Notes: generated by a model from the sequence alone, not told the origin. DNA of 31,087 nt from an uncultured Bacilli bacterium (GCA_947626445.1 CANQSC010000005.1:1-31087), one strand, 5' to 3'. Shown: positions 22,744 through 30,738, numbered from the stretch's first letter. Translations and numbers: made by a program.

Positions 22744-23196
22744 TTAGCTATTTAAAGTTCTAACTCTTTTTATAGAATCTTTTATTTTTTGAGATTCAAT
22801 AGATATTATTTTAATAATTTCTTGTAGTTCTTCTTTATTATGAACTACAATATCATTTTCTCTTAATTCATTCATAATGATAATTTTATGATCTTTAATT
22901 CGATAAAGAATTGGTTTGTTTAGATCTTCAATTTTAGTATTATCATTAATTAGGATTTTTTTATTACTTGTTATTAGTTCATCTAAAGTACTTTTTTCAC
23001 CTACATAAATACTAAAAGCAACAAAACCATTATTAATTGTCCCTTCATGATATTCAAAAACATCAATTGAACCAATATTATTTAAAATATTTTCTGGAAT
23101 TTCTGCTGGTAAAGTGTAAGAACAATCTAAATAAATATTATTAAAACTTTTAATATTTACTAGACTTAAAACTATTTTATCATTACTTGCAAACAT
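22744..23196 (-). CDS. Unknown cytosolic protein
   Basis: A 150-residue protein with no signal or membrane segment and a pattern of alternating strands and helices: KIVLSLVNIKSF, IDVFEYHEGTI, GFVAFSIYVGEKS, and a C-terminal helix ELQEIIKIISIESQKIKDS. No family is recognised. The ribosome site AGGGGGAAA is at 23203-23211. It is a single gene converging with the kinase operon and diverging from the NlpC/P60 gene. Confidence 0.55.
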   Translation of the reverse strand: MFASNDKIVLSLVNIKSFNNIYLDCSYTLPAEIPENILNNIGSIDVFEYHEGTINNGFVAFSIYVGEKSTLDELITSNKKILINDNTKIEDLNKPILYRIKDHKIIIMNELRENDIVVHNKEELQEIIKIISIESQKIKDSIKRVRTLNS

Positions 23197-23305
23197 AAAA
23201 GTTTCCCCCTAACGTTATAATCTATAAACATTATAACATTTATAATGAAGAAATGCTATTTTCTTTTAATAAAAAATGTGCTATTCTATAATTGAAGTGG
23301 GATAT

Positions 23306-24628
23306 ATGAAAAAGAAAGTGTGTGCTGTTATTTTAATAGTTTGTTTAATTATGATGGGTATTACTATGTATTATTTTTTATGGCTGAAACCGCTTAATTT
23401 TAAAAATGTTTCTTATGAACTTATAGATAAAAAAATTAAAGCCACACTTATTTTTTCTAATAATGTTACTAAAGGAAGCTGTATTGTTAATGATCAAGAA
23501 TATAATTTAAGTAATCATGAATGTCTTATTGAAATACCTAATGAAGAGATTTCAGTTAAAGTTAAAACTAAATGGAATGAAATTACGATTAATTTAGATC
23601 CTAAACAAGATAGAGTATTAGATTTTGAGCTTTTAGAAGATAAAATATATATGATTGTCGGTGAAGATAAAGAAATTGATGTTACAGTTGATATGTTTGG
23701 TGAACCTGATACAACAATAAGTTTAGTAAGTGATGATGAAAATATTGTTAAAACTGATGGTAACCATATGCAAGCTGTAGGTAACGGAACTACGAATGTT
23801 CATGTTGTTGTTGGTAATGTTACTAAAGATATTGTTGTAGTATCTACTAATTTAATTGGCAAACCTGGTTTAACTAAAGATAAAGAATTTTTACCTTGTA
23901 ATATTTATAGTGAAGAAGATAATAAAATTATTGATGAATTTTTAGAATATCGTATAAATTCGGCTGGATATAAGACTCGTGGTGCTGTCGTTGCTGCAGC
24001 TCGTTTTCTTACTTTAGAATTTCCATATCGAATTGATTATTTTTGGGAAAATGGTCGGTTAGATAATTCAACTGGTGGGCCTGTTTGTGATGGTGAAGGA
24101 AGATTTTATCATAAAGGCTTGTATCTAAATAGTAGTAAATTTAATATTTTAGACCAAAGTAAGATTCGTTATGGTCCGGCTACTTGGGGATGTCCTTTAA
24201 CAAATTGGGAAGATGATCCAAATTATGGTTTTTATCCTGGAGTGAAAGTTAGTAATGGTCTTGATTGTAGTGGTTTTGTAACATGGGTTTTATATAATGC
24301 GGGATTTGATCCAAAAGACGTTGGTGCTGGGGATACTCCTGGTGTAGAAGGTGAATTAAGCGATTTAGGTGAACATATACCAATTACGATGGAATTATTA
24401 AAAAGTAATACTTTAAAAGTAGGAGATTTTATTGGGGCTGATGGGCATGCGGCTTTAATTGGTGGTTTTAAAGATGATATTGTTTATGTTGCCCAGTCAT
24501 TAAATTATGGAATGGAAATGAAACCTTATACTTATAGTGAATTACTTAGTACAGCATGGTTATCCTATGTTATTAGGATGGATGATTATTATGGTGAAGA
24601 AGGAGTATATACCGATTATTGGGAATAA
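23306..24628 (+). CDS. NlpC/P60-family peptidoglycan hydrolase with Ig-like domain
   Basis: A 440-residue exported enzyme. ATG 23306 is used because the preceding in-frame codons lack a ribosome site and the product then starts MKKK followed by a membrane helix or signal (about 5-25). A BIG2-like Ig domain (about 115-180; LVSDDENIVKTDGN, NGTTNVHVVVG) follows. The C-terminal NlpC/P60 domain has NGLDCSGFVTWVLYNAGF (catalytic Cys321) and DGHAALIGGF (His381). Such enzymes cut peptide stems of the cell wall. A strong hairpin follows the stop. The middle part (about 190-310) contains several Cys that may form disulfides. Confidence 0.88.
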   Translation: MKKKVCAVILIVCLIMMGITMYYFLWLKPLNFKNVSYELIDKKIKATLIFSNNVTKGSCIVNDQEYNLSNHECLIEIPNEEISVKVKTKWNEITINLDPKQDRVLDFELLEDKIYMIVGEDKEIDVTVDMFGEPDTTISLVSDDENIVKTDGNHMQAVGNGTTNVHVVVGNVTKDIVVVSTNLIGKPGLTKDKEFLPCNIYSEEDNKIIDEFLEYRINSAGYKTRGAVVAAARFLTLEFPYRIDYFWENGRLDNSTGGPVCDGEGRFYHKGLYLNSSKFNILDQSKIRYGPATWGCPLTNWEDDPNYGFYPGVKVSNGLDCSGFVTWVLYNAGFDPKDVGAGDTPGVEGELSDLGEHIPITMELLKSNTLKVGDFIGADGHAALIGGFKDDIVYVAQSLNYGMEMKPYTYSELLSTAWLSYVIRMDDYYGEEGVYTDYWE

Positions 24629-24632
24629 TTAA

Positions 24633-24671
24633 TTTATGCAGAATTGGAATTGCATTCCTAATTTGCATAAA
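24633..24671 (+). terminator. Hairpin after the NlpC/P60 gene
   Basis: TTTATGCA (24633-24640) pairs with TGCATAAA (24664-24671), and AATT/AATT and GGAAT/ATTCC extend the stem almost to the three-base loop. The T-run after it is poor (AGTAGTATTTT), so it may be a weak terminator. Confidence 0.5.
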
Positions 24672-24711
24672 AGTAGTATTTTGTGATATACCATAAACTG
24701 AGGTGGTTTCT

Positions 24712-25171
24712 GTGGAATATATAAATAGAACAATGGAGAAAACTAAATATCCTATTATAATGATACTGGTCCAACACAAGTTGGAAAGACTACTTTGTTA
24801 AATTATTTAAAAAATACTAAAAAAAGTAAATTAAATTATGTAACTTTAGATGATGTATTTCTTAGGACACAAGCAAAAGAAGACCCAGAATTATTTTTAA
24901 GAACCTATGAAACACTATTAATAATTGATGAATTTCAATATGTACCAGAATTATTATCATATATGAAAATTGTTGTTGATAAAGCTAGACAAAATGAAAT
25001 GTTTGGAGTAAAAAGGAAACAGGAACTCTATATTATTTAACTGGCAGTCAAGTATTCCAAACAATGAAAAATATTAGTGAATCATTATCTGGTAGAGTTG
25101 GAATATTTGATTTATTTGCCTTTTCAGGCAGAGAATTAAATAAATTAGGGGCTGTTGGGAAATTAAATTAT
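24712..25171 (+). pseudogene. DUF4143-type AAA ATPase, broken by frameshifts
   Basis: GTG 24712 begins VEYINRTMEKTKYPIIM; the frame then shifts to GPTQVGKTTLLNYLKNTKK (Walker A), and continues LNYVTLDDVFLRTQA and LLIIDEFQYVPELLSYMKI (Walker B). A second shift near 25010 leads to TLYYLTGSQVFQTMKNISES and LSGRVGIFDLFAFSGRELNK, where a MITE-like element interrupts it at 25148. These are the conserved ATPase motifs of the DUF4143 ATPase family, which normally has about 400 residues. Only the first third survives, with at least two single-base lesions. Confidence 0.85.
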
Positions 25172-25541
25172 TGATTTTCTAACAATCCTTTTATTTTGAT
25201 TTAAATATAAAAGATTATATTTTTATGCGCGATGTACGGAATTTTCAGCAATAATCTGCGATATTTTTAGTTAAAAATTTTTTTTGTTTTATATCTTTTT
25301 CTACTCTTAAATTTTCTAAAAAACTCATAAATTTATCCTTTTTTTCAAATTTACATTACAGTTTTCTGACTAAACTATGAAAATGCCGTTTTTAATGCTA
25401 AAATGATTAATGTAATACAACTCCTTGAACAAGATTATTGTATTACAAATGGCCTAGAAAGTACTGTATTTTCTAGGTTTTTTAAATTTAATAAAAAAAG
25501 AACTATTGAAAAAATTAATTACTTAATTTCCCAACAGCCCC
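25148..25541. mobile_element. MITE-like or internally deleted insertion element, 394 bp
   Basis: Perfect 19-base terminal inverted repeats, GGGGCTGTTGGGAAATTAA at 25148-25166 and its reverse complement at 25523-25541, frame an AT-rich interior. The interior has a 27-codon ORF on the minus strand (25245-25328, MSFLENLRVEKDIKQ...) with an AAAAGGA ribosome site, possibly the start of a lost transposase, and a terminator-like hairpin CCTAGAAA/TTTCTAGG near 25452-25478. It lies in the ATPase remnant. A clear target duplication was not identified. Confidence 0.65.
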
Positions 25542-25587
25542 TTTATATTTAAACAAACCTTTTATAAAAGTTTGGATTATTTTAAAA

Positions 25588-25661
25588 TGGCAGGGGATGA
25601 GAGAATCGAACTCCCAACTAAAGTTTTGGAGACTCCTATTATACCATTTAACTAATCCCCT
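25588..25661 (-). tRNA. tRNA-Trp (anticodon CCA)
   Basis: A 74-base gene on the minus strand. Acceptor AGGGGAT pairs with ATCCCCT, then discriminator G and an encoded CCA (25588-25590). The anticodon arm is GGAGT-CTCCAAA-ACTTT with CCA anticodon; two wobble pairs sit at the top of the stem. The T arm is GGGAG-TTCGATT-CTCTC. It reads UGG and its 3' part resembles other Firmicute tRNA-Trp genes. The surroundings are full of broken genes, but the tRNA itself looks intact. A partial copy of its 5' end and upstream flank lies at 27701. Confidence 0.93.
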
Positions 25662-25756
25662 ATGGCACTGCCGAAATTAGTATAACATAAAATTATAAAA
25701 AATACATAATATTTTTAAGAAATTTTTACTCTTTATACTTTATACCATATAGGATA
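25645..25756. repeat. Segmental repeat, copy A (tRNA-Trp 5' end and flank)
   Basis: The stretch from CATTTAACTAATCC, inside tRNA-Trp, through TAAAATTATAAAAAATACAT is nearly the same as 27701-27770 (copy B), and weaker similarity continues to about 25756 against 27808. Each copy is followed about 20 bases later by the start of a small broken membrane-protein gene. Confidence 0.75.
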
Positions 25757-25776
25757 GCAATTAAAAAACTACAGAA

Positions 25777-26184
25777 ATGAGATTATTTTAGAAATTCTTG
25801 TTAGCTATTAGTTTAATTATTTTAGAGATTAATAAAAACAAAAAATATTATTTTGACACTTTTGTTAAAAAAATGGAAAGTATATTCATATTCTACTAAT
25901 CAGTTTTTTGATTATGATTATGTTAAACAAATATATTGATGTAAGCTCTAATTTTGAATATCAAATTGAATTTTATTAGTTTATAAGATAATGATAATGC
26001 ATCTAGTTTTTATAACAATAATAAATCTATATTTGAACAATCAAAATCTTCTAATTCTACGGAAACATCTATTAGCATTAATAATACAGCTAAATATATA
26101 TTAACAACAAATGGTCAATTTAAGTTAGTATCAAGAATTGATACTACTGTAATTTACTTAAATGTGTTTGAAGAGTATAAATAA
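25777..26184 (+). pseudogene. Small secreted or membrane protein remnant
   Basis: ATG 25777 runs into a stop after four codons, but the frame continues with a hydrophobic KFLLAISLIILEI segment and KNKKYYFDTFVKKMESIF. A further frame (25990-26184) ends DNDNASSFYNNNKSIFEQSK, SISINNTAKYILTTNGQ and LVSRIDTTVIYLNVFEEYK before TAA. Several lesions separate the parts. It looks like a short protein with an N-terminal membrane helix. It follows segmental repeat copy A and may be related to the remnant at 27817 after copy B. Confidence 0.5.
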
Positions 26185-26266
26185 TAAGTTAAAAAAGTTT
26201 TTAAAATATTTAAGATATAAATATCTTAAAAAAATTAAAACAAATTACTAAAAAATATAGCTTTAT

Positions 26267-26956
26267 TCAAAGACTATCTTTATATAAAGGATATGCTTTT
26301 ATATTAGAGTTATCTGTTAGCTCATCAAATTCATAATATAGTTTATCTTGGGTTTCTAGGTATTTCTTAGCTTTTTTCAATAATGTTGAATCCATTATAA
26401 AAATTGATATACCCTCCATTAAATTTTGTATAATTATTGAAAGTATTATTTAAAGCATCTACTAGTTTTTGGGTAGTTAAATTTTTTTATCAAATAATAG
26501 GCTTATATAAACTTTATCTATTGGTTCTTTTTCTAAATAGTCTTCTACTGATAAATTTAGTTCATCAAGAGTTGCTCCACCTGGCCATAATTCCGAATAA
26601 ACATAAAAATCACTATCCAAATATTTCTTTAAATTTTCAGTTATTTCATTACTCATTTTGTATGTTATTCTTCTATCAACATATCTATCACTTTCACCAG
26701 CTTTTACATAGTATACTGGAAACCATAAAGTAGGATAAGATTTAGAATATGCATATGCTGTATTATAACCTCCAAAAATATTGATACTAATTTTTAAACC
26801 TTTAACAACAAATTTTTCATTATATTTTTCCTCCAAAGCATGTTTCATTTTTATTGTATCAAAAAGCCCTAAAAAATTCATAACAAATAATATTGTTATA
26901 AATGCTACTCCTATAACTATCCCTCTTTTTAATAAAACTTTATTTTTCTAAATGCG
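26267..26956 (-). pseudogene. Membrane-anchored protein, frameshifted
   Basis: On the minus strand: GGAGG ribosome site (26959-26963), then TAG where a start would be expected, a membrane helix LLKRGIVIGVAFITILFV, and an open frame (ATG 26881 to 26477, 134 residues) with KFVVKGLKISINIFGGYNTA and SELWPGGATLDELNL. At the A7 run near 26485 the frame shifts to NLTTQKLVDALNNTFNNYTK, and near 26412 again to GISIFIMDSTLLKKAKKY, ending LYKDSL and TGA at 26267. The rejoined protein would have about 225 residues. No family is recognised. If the lesions are sequencing errors, it would be a normal gene. Confidence 0.6.
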
Positions 26957-26994
26957 TCCTCCAATTTTTTATAAAAAAATAAAAGTGAATTATA

Positions 26995-27531
26995 CTATTT
27001 TGCTAATTCACTATTTTCAATCCATTTCTCATGTTCTTTTAAGGATTGTATCAAGTAATCTTGATTTTCACATAAAATACTTACTATTATTCTTTTTCCA
27101 TTAAAATAAATACCTACAGCACCTTTAGAATCTATTTCTACTTTTTCTATTTGTTCGAAAGTAAAAACTTCTTTTTTATGAAATATACTTTGGTATTCTA
27201 GTTGGTTACCATTTACAATTATGATCCAACTTTTAGTCCATAAGGCAATTACAGCACCTATTAAAGAAATAATAGAGGCAAATATTAGATGTCCAACTGA
27301 AGCAGTTTCGTTACCAATAATCAAGAAAAATCCAAAGAATACGAATAAAAGTACACCAAAATACATCATAACCAAAAATACTTTTGTAGCCTCTTTGGGA
27401 ATTTGAACAGCGTATTGCATTGAGTTTTGATTTTGTGGGGTTATTTTTTTTCTTTTAGAATAAAGAGATGCCATATATCCATCAACAATAAGCATAGTGA
27501 TTCCTGAAATAATTGCTTTTATCATTTTCAA
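26995..27531 (-). CDS. Membrane protein with C-terminal PH-like domain
   Basis: A 178-residue protein. There are membrane helices at about 4-22, 51-72 and 79-97, then a C-terminal part of about 75 residues (SWIIIVNGNQLEYQSIFHKK, VFTFEQIEKVEIDSKGA, VGIYFNGKRIIVSIL) with the strand pattern of bacterial PH-like domains, closed by a helix QDYLIQSLKEHEKWI. Function unknown. The start follows AAGGATTG. Unlike its neighbours on both sides it has no visible lesion. Confidence 0.65.
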   Translation of the reverse strand: MKMIKAIISGITMLIVDGYMASLYSKRKKITPQNQNSMQYAVQIPKEATKVFLVMMYFGVLLFVFFGFFLIIGNETASVGHLIFASIISLIGAVIALWTKSWIIIVNGNQLEYQSIFHKKEVFTFEQIEKVEIDSKGAVGIYFNGKRIIVSILCENQDYLIQSLKEHEKWIENSELAK

Positions 27532-27700
27532 TCCTTCTTTCTTAATTTAATTATATATGATATTTTTATATTTTGAAATAATATTTTTCTTTTGGTGTAA
27601 AGTTCACCACTTTTTTCTAAAATAATAGGAATAATCACTTAAGTTTTCATAATCTTTGGTGTCATAAAAAAAATTATATTCTTAATTCTCAAGTTAAAGT

Positions 27701-27808
27701 CATTTAACTAATCCTTATGGTATAGCCAAAATTAGTATTACATAAAATTATAAAAAATACATAATATTTTTTGCAAATTTTATTCTTATAATTTATAATA
27801 TAAATAGA
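27701..27808. repeat. Segmental repeat, copy B (truncated tRNA-Trp 5' end and flank)
   Basis: CATTTAACTAATCC at 27701-27714 is the tRNA-Trp 5' end without the rest of the gene, and the following bases match the tRNA upstream flank (for example TAAAATTATAAAAAATACAT) with few changes. The tRNA copy has mutated (CCCC to CC) and is not functional. Confidence 0.75.
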
Positions 27809-27816
27809 TGGTAGAA

Positions 27817-28098
27817 ATGAATAAGAAAAAGTGGGGTAATTGCTATTATTTTAATTATTGTAATAATAATTTTTGCAAATAAAAATTGTTCTTAAAGTAT
27901 ATAAAGATTATATTCCTCCTAGTTCATATAATATAGAAATTAATCCTCAAAATAAAGAAATGTATGTTAAAGAAACAGAGTATTCATCTGTATGGTGTGG
28001 TGAAGATGAGTATGAACCTGATATAGAATAAAAAAAATATTATATTAAATGATGAAGAATATAAATTGATAAAAAACGATAGCTGGAGCTTTACCTGA
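27817..28098 (+). pseudogene. Small membrane or lipoprotein remnant
   Basis: ATG 27817 starts MNKKK; a frame shift then gives the helix VIAIILIIVIIIFANKN, and another gives KVYKDYIPPSSYNIEINPQN, VKETEYSSVWCGEDEYEPDI and TAA at 28031. A third switch yields IILNDEEYKLIKNDSWSFT and TGA at 28098. The pieces are consistent with one small exported protein broken in three places. It follows segmental repeat copy B. Confidence 0.5.
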
Positions 28099-28168
28099 GT
28101 ATTGCTAATTTATTTTAGAATTGGGTTTTAATGGTGATTAATGTTAATTTTAATGAATGGAGGTTATG

Positions 28169-28606
28169 ATGAATTTAAATGAAACAGAAAAAAATAATAA
28201 CAAAAATATTGAAAAGAAACTAACATTAACTAAGTGTTTACTATTTGCTATAATGGGCGGGGTTTTATTGTATGTTTTTTTTACTTTATATTATAAAGAT
28301 ATAGGATTTGGGACTTGTTTTTTTTCTTTTATTATTCCTTTTATTCCATTACAACTATATTTTTTTGTTAATGCTGTAATTAAAATAGCGAATAAACAAA
28401 AGAGAACTGCTTTTGATTATGTTGCATTTGTTATTATTAGTGTAGCTGTAGTTATATCTTCTTGGGCTTTTGCAACTAGTGATAGTAGCTTGCTTTCTAA
28501 TAATATTCCGCCTAGTCTTCGGTATATATATGAACCTGCTTATATTATAAGTATATTATTTATAGTAATTATTTTGATAAAAGAAAGAAATAAGAAAGTA
28601 AAATAA
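28169..28606 (+). CDS. Small four-helix membrane protein
   Basis: A 145-residue protein using ATG 28169 (GGAGG at 28159-28163 favours it over 28157 and 28166). A charged start (NETEKNNNKNIEKK) is followed by about four membrane helices (roughly 20-40, 48-70, 84-105 and 115-138) and a basic end KERNKKVK. No family is recognised. The frame is intact, in contrast to the remnant before it. Confidence 0.55.
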   Translation: MNLNETEKNNNKNIEKKLTLTKCLLFAIMGGVLLYVFFTLYYKDIGFGTCFFSFIIPFIPLQLYFFVNAVIKIANKQKRTAFDYVAFVIISVAVVISSWAFATSDSSLLSNNIPPSLRYIYEPAYIISILFIVIILIKERNKKVK

Positions 28607-28662
28607 ATTATATTTTGGGTTATGAAAGATTTAAGAATAGCATATATTTTTTAAGAAATTAG

Positions 28663-28691
28663 TTTACTTTCTAAATTTCTTTTGTTAAAAT
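28663..28691 (+). promoter_or_regulatory. Promoter of rpsF-ssb-rpsR
   Basis: -35 TTTACT (28663-28668) and -10 TAAAAT (28686-28691) are spaced by 17 bases, leaving a leader of about 65 bases. Confidence 0.6.
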
Positions 28692-28697
28692 AATGAC

Positions 28698-28737
28698 GAG
28701 TAATGAAATTACTCCTTGCTTTTTAGTGATAAAAAGC
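28698..28737 (+). promoter_or_regulatory. Two-hairpin leader of the rpsF operon
   Basis: GAGTAAT-GAA-ATTACTC (28698-28714) and GCTTTTTA-GTGA-TAAAAAGC (28718-28737, a GNRA tetraloop) lie between promoter and rpsF. In many bacteria S6-S18 binds an RNA in this place to control the operon. The typical CCG-bearing bulge was not seen, so this assignment is by position only. Confidence 0.4.
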
Positions 28738-28762
28738 CATTAGACCATAAGGAGGTGTAGAT

Positions 28763-29053
28763 ATGAAAAAGTATGAAGTAATGTTTATTGTTAAGGCTAC
28801 TATGGAAGCTGAAGATGTAAAGAAAACATCTAAAAACTATAAGTCTTTGATTGAAAGTGAAAAAGGTAAAGTCATTGAATTCAAAGAAATGGGAGAAAAG
28901 AAATTAGCTTATCCTATTAAAAAAGAATTAAATGGTTATTACTTTGTAATGCAAGTTGAAGCTAGTAAAGAAGCTATTGCAGAATTTGATCGTAAGATTC
29001 GTCTTGATGAAAACGTTTTAAGACATTTAATCATTCGTTTAGATGAGGAGTAA
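28763..29053 (+). CDS. rpsF: 30S ribosomal protein S6
   Basis: A 96-residue protein of normal length. The S6 pattern is clear: MKKYEVMFIVKATMEAEDVK at the start, VIEFKEMGEKKLAYPIKKEL in the middle, then GYYFVMQVEAS and DENVLRHLIIRLDEE at the end. It binds with S18 to the 30S platform. AAGGAGGTG (28750-28758) is an excellent ribosome site. It is the first gene of the classic rpsF-ssb-rpsR operon. Confidence 0.97.
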   Translation: MKKYEVMFIVKATMEAEDVKKTSKNYKSLIESEKGKVIEFKEMGEKKLAYPIKKELNGYYFVMQVEASKEAIAEFDRKIRLDENVLRHLIIRLDEE

Positions 29054-29056
29054 AAT

Positions 29057-29539
29057 ATGAATAAGGTTATTTTAATTGGAAGATTAGCAAGGGATCCAGA
29101 ATTAAGAACTACTAGTAGTGGTATTAGTATGGTAAGATTTACTGTAGCAGTAACAAGACCGGGAACACAAGGTGCTCAACCGATTACTGATTTTATTGGA
29201 TGTATTGCTTGGCGTAGACAAGCTGAGAATATTGCTAAATATTGTAGTAAAGGTAGTCAAGTTGCTGTTGATGGTCGAATTCAAACAGGAAGTTATGATG
29301 GACCTGATGGTCAAAAAAGATATACTACTGATATTGTTGCCGATAATGTAACATTCTTAGGTTCTAGAAATAGTAGTGCAACTAATAATGTTGATAACTC
29401 TAGTAGTTATGAACAGGCAATGCCAAACTATAATGAAATGCCATCTCCTAGTGAAATGCCTACAATGGATGTTAGTGAAGATCCATTTAAAGATTTTGGT
29501 GAAGAAATTGCTTTAACTGATGATGATTTACCATTTTAA
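29057..29539 (+). CDS. ssb: Single-stranded DNA-binding protein
   Basis: A 160-residue protein. The OB fold starts MNKVILIGRLARDPELRTTS and includes FTVAVTRPGTQG, FIGCIAWRRQAENIAKY and GSQVAVDGRIQTGSY (to about residue 105). A Ser/Asn/Met/Pro-rich linker follows, then the acidic tip EEIALTDDDLPF, whose final DDLPF binds repair and replication proteins. It coats single-stranded DNA in replication and repair. It lies three bases after rpsF. Confidence 0.97.
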   Translation: MNKVILIGRLARDPELRTTSSGISMVRFTVAVTRPGTQGAQPITDFIGCIAWRRQAENIAKYCSKGSQVAVDGRIQTGSYDGPDGQKRYTTDIVADNVTFLGSRNSSATNNVDNSSSYEQAMPNYNEMPSPSEMPTMDVSEDPFKDFGEEIALTDDDLPF

Positions 29540-29556
29540 AGAAAGGAGCTGTTATT

Positions 29557-29772
29557 ATGGCTGAATTTAGAAGAAAAAGAAAAAAAATATGTCAAATGTG
29601 TGCTGGTAAAACAGTTGATTATAAAGATGTCATGATTATTAATAAATATATTAGTGAAAAAGGTAAAATTTTACCTAGAAGAATGACTGGAGCATGTGCC
29701 AAACATCAAAGACATATTGCACAGCAAATTAAATATGCAAGATTTATGGCTTTAATACCATATGTTAAATAG
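29557..29772 (+). CDS. rpsR: 30S ribosomal protein S18
   Basis: A 71-residue protein with FRRKRKKICQMCAGKTVDYK at the start (Cys14 and Cys17 retained), then KYISEKGKILPRRMTGACAK (Cys50) and HQRHIAQQIKYARFMALIPYV. This is the zinc-ligand-bearing form, more or less. It pairs with S6 on the 30S platform. AAAGGAG precedes it, and a terminator overlaps its stop. Confidence 0.97.
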   Translation: MAEFRRKRKKICQMCAGKTVDYKDVMIINKYISEKGKILPRRMTGACAKHQRHIAQQIKYARFMALIPYVK

Positions 29773-29792
29773 ACTTTTATAAGTCTTTTTTA
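29771..29792 (+). terminator. Terminator of the rpsF-ssb-rpsR operon
   Basis: AGACTT (29771-29776), TTAT loop and AAGTCT (29781-29786) are followed by TTTTT. The stem begins inside the rpsR stop codon. Confidence 0.75.
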
Positions 29793-29806
29793 AGTTAGGA
29801 GAGTAT

Positions 29807-30661
29807 ATGAAATATATTGATGGTTATGTTAATTTAGATAATGAAAAGATGATTAAAGATCCTAATCCTAAAGAAATAAAATATGGGATGAATAAATCTT
29901 GTTGGTTTATGATTAATGATGAAGAATATTTTTATAAAGAATGTTTAGAATTAGAAGAAGCTTATATGGAAATGTTTGCATCAATTATTGCAAAATGTGT
30001 TGATATTAAAACCGTTAAATATGATATAGCAATCTTTCATAATCATATTGGAGTTGTCTCTAAAAATTATAATGAAAAACATTTAAAAGAAAAAGCTTTA
30101 CAACAAATAATAAATAATTTTTATAAAAAGGTTATTGAAAATAATAAAGAATATAATTATCAATTAAAAGATTTATATAATTTAGAAATGATTTGGGATG
30201 CTTTAAGATATCAGTATCAAGATAATGAGATTGTTTTAAAATTAATGAAAGATATTATTGATAGTTTTATTTTACAGTTTTTAACCGGCAATCGTGATTT
30301 AAATTTAAGTAATTTAGTTATTATTGAAGATGATATTCCTTTTTTAGCACCTAATCATGATTATAGTAATCAAGATATTAATAATTATTCATATTTAAAT
30401 TATGCTTTAGAAGTAGGGCCTAAATCTAAAGAAAGCATTTTAGATAATTTTTTAAATACTTCATCTGATTATTATATTAATTATTTTAAAGAAAAGATTA
30501 TGGAAATGCCAAAGATTGAAACGATTTTTTTAAGTGTAGAGTTAAAAGCTAAAAAGAAAATACCTACTAATATTAAATTAAGATATATGAGATGGTATGA
30601 AGCTAATTTAAATGCCCTTTTAGAAAAGATTGAATATCGATTAAATGAGCCTAAAAGATAG
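29807..30661 (+). CDS. HipA-like kinase, shorter paralogue
   Basis: A 284-residue protein built like the kinase at 20901: EEYFYKECLEL (Lys44), KYDIAIFHNHIGVVSKNYNE, then QFLTGNRDLNLSNLVI (Asp164, Asn169) and LAPNHDYSNQD (Asp185). In the catalytic loop the usual D-x-H-x-x-N has Asn in place of His, and it lacks the long C-terminal extension of the first protein. It could be a working kinase or a modified member. The ribosome site AGGAGAG is good. It follows the rpsR terminator as a single gene with its own terminator. Confidence 0.65.
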   Translation: MKYIDGYVNLDNEKMIKDPNPKEIKYGMNKSCWFMINDEEYFYKECLELEEAYMEMFASIIAKCVDIKTVKYDIAIFHNHIGVVSKNYNEKHLKEKALQQIINNFYKKVIENNKEYNYQLKDLYNLEMIWDALRYQYQDNEIVLKLMKDIIDSFILQFLTGNRDLNLSNLVIIEDDIPFLAPNHDYSNQDINNYSYLNYALEVGPKSKESILDNFLNTSSDYYINYFKEKIMEMPKIETIFLSVELKAKKKIPTNIKLRYMRWYEANLNALLEKIEYRLNEPKR

Positions 30662-30676
30662 GTTCATTTAATTTTC
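30640..30676 (+). terminator. Terminator after the second HipA-like gene
   Basis: ATTAAATGAGCCT (30640-30652) pairs with AGGTTCATTTAAT (30660-30672) with one wobble or mismatch, followed by TTTC. It overlaps the coding end. Confidence 0.75.
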
Positions 30677-30709
30677 TAAAAAAAATTTAAAAAAATTGGT
30701 AATTTTTAC

Positions 30710-30738
30710 TTGCATTTACATATACTTTGATGTAGAAT
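30710..30738 (+). promoter_or_regulatory. rRNA operon promoter P1
   Basis: -35 TTGCAT (30710-30715) and -10 TAGAAT (30733-30738) are spaced by 17 bases, about 275 bases before 16S. Confidence 0.65.

Noticed and set aside
24573..24779. 68-codon minus-strand frame at the end of the NlpC/P60 gene
   Set aside because: Overlaps the conserved C-terminus and the terminator hairpin; no ribosome site.
26437..26733. 98-codon plus-strand frame
   Set aside because: Shadow of the frameshifted minus-strand membrane protein, which has protein-like composition; this frame does not.
27221..27406. 61-codon plus-strand frame
   Set aside because: Shadow of the intact membrane/PH-like gene on the minus strand.
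29102..29314. 70-codon minus-strand frame in ssb
   Set aside because: Ser/Thr/Asn-rich shadow of a certain gene.
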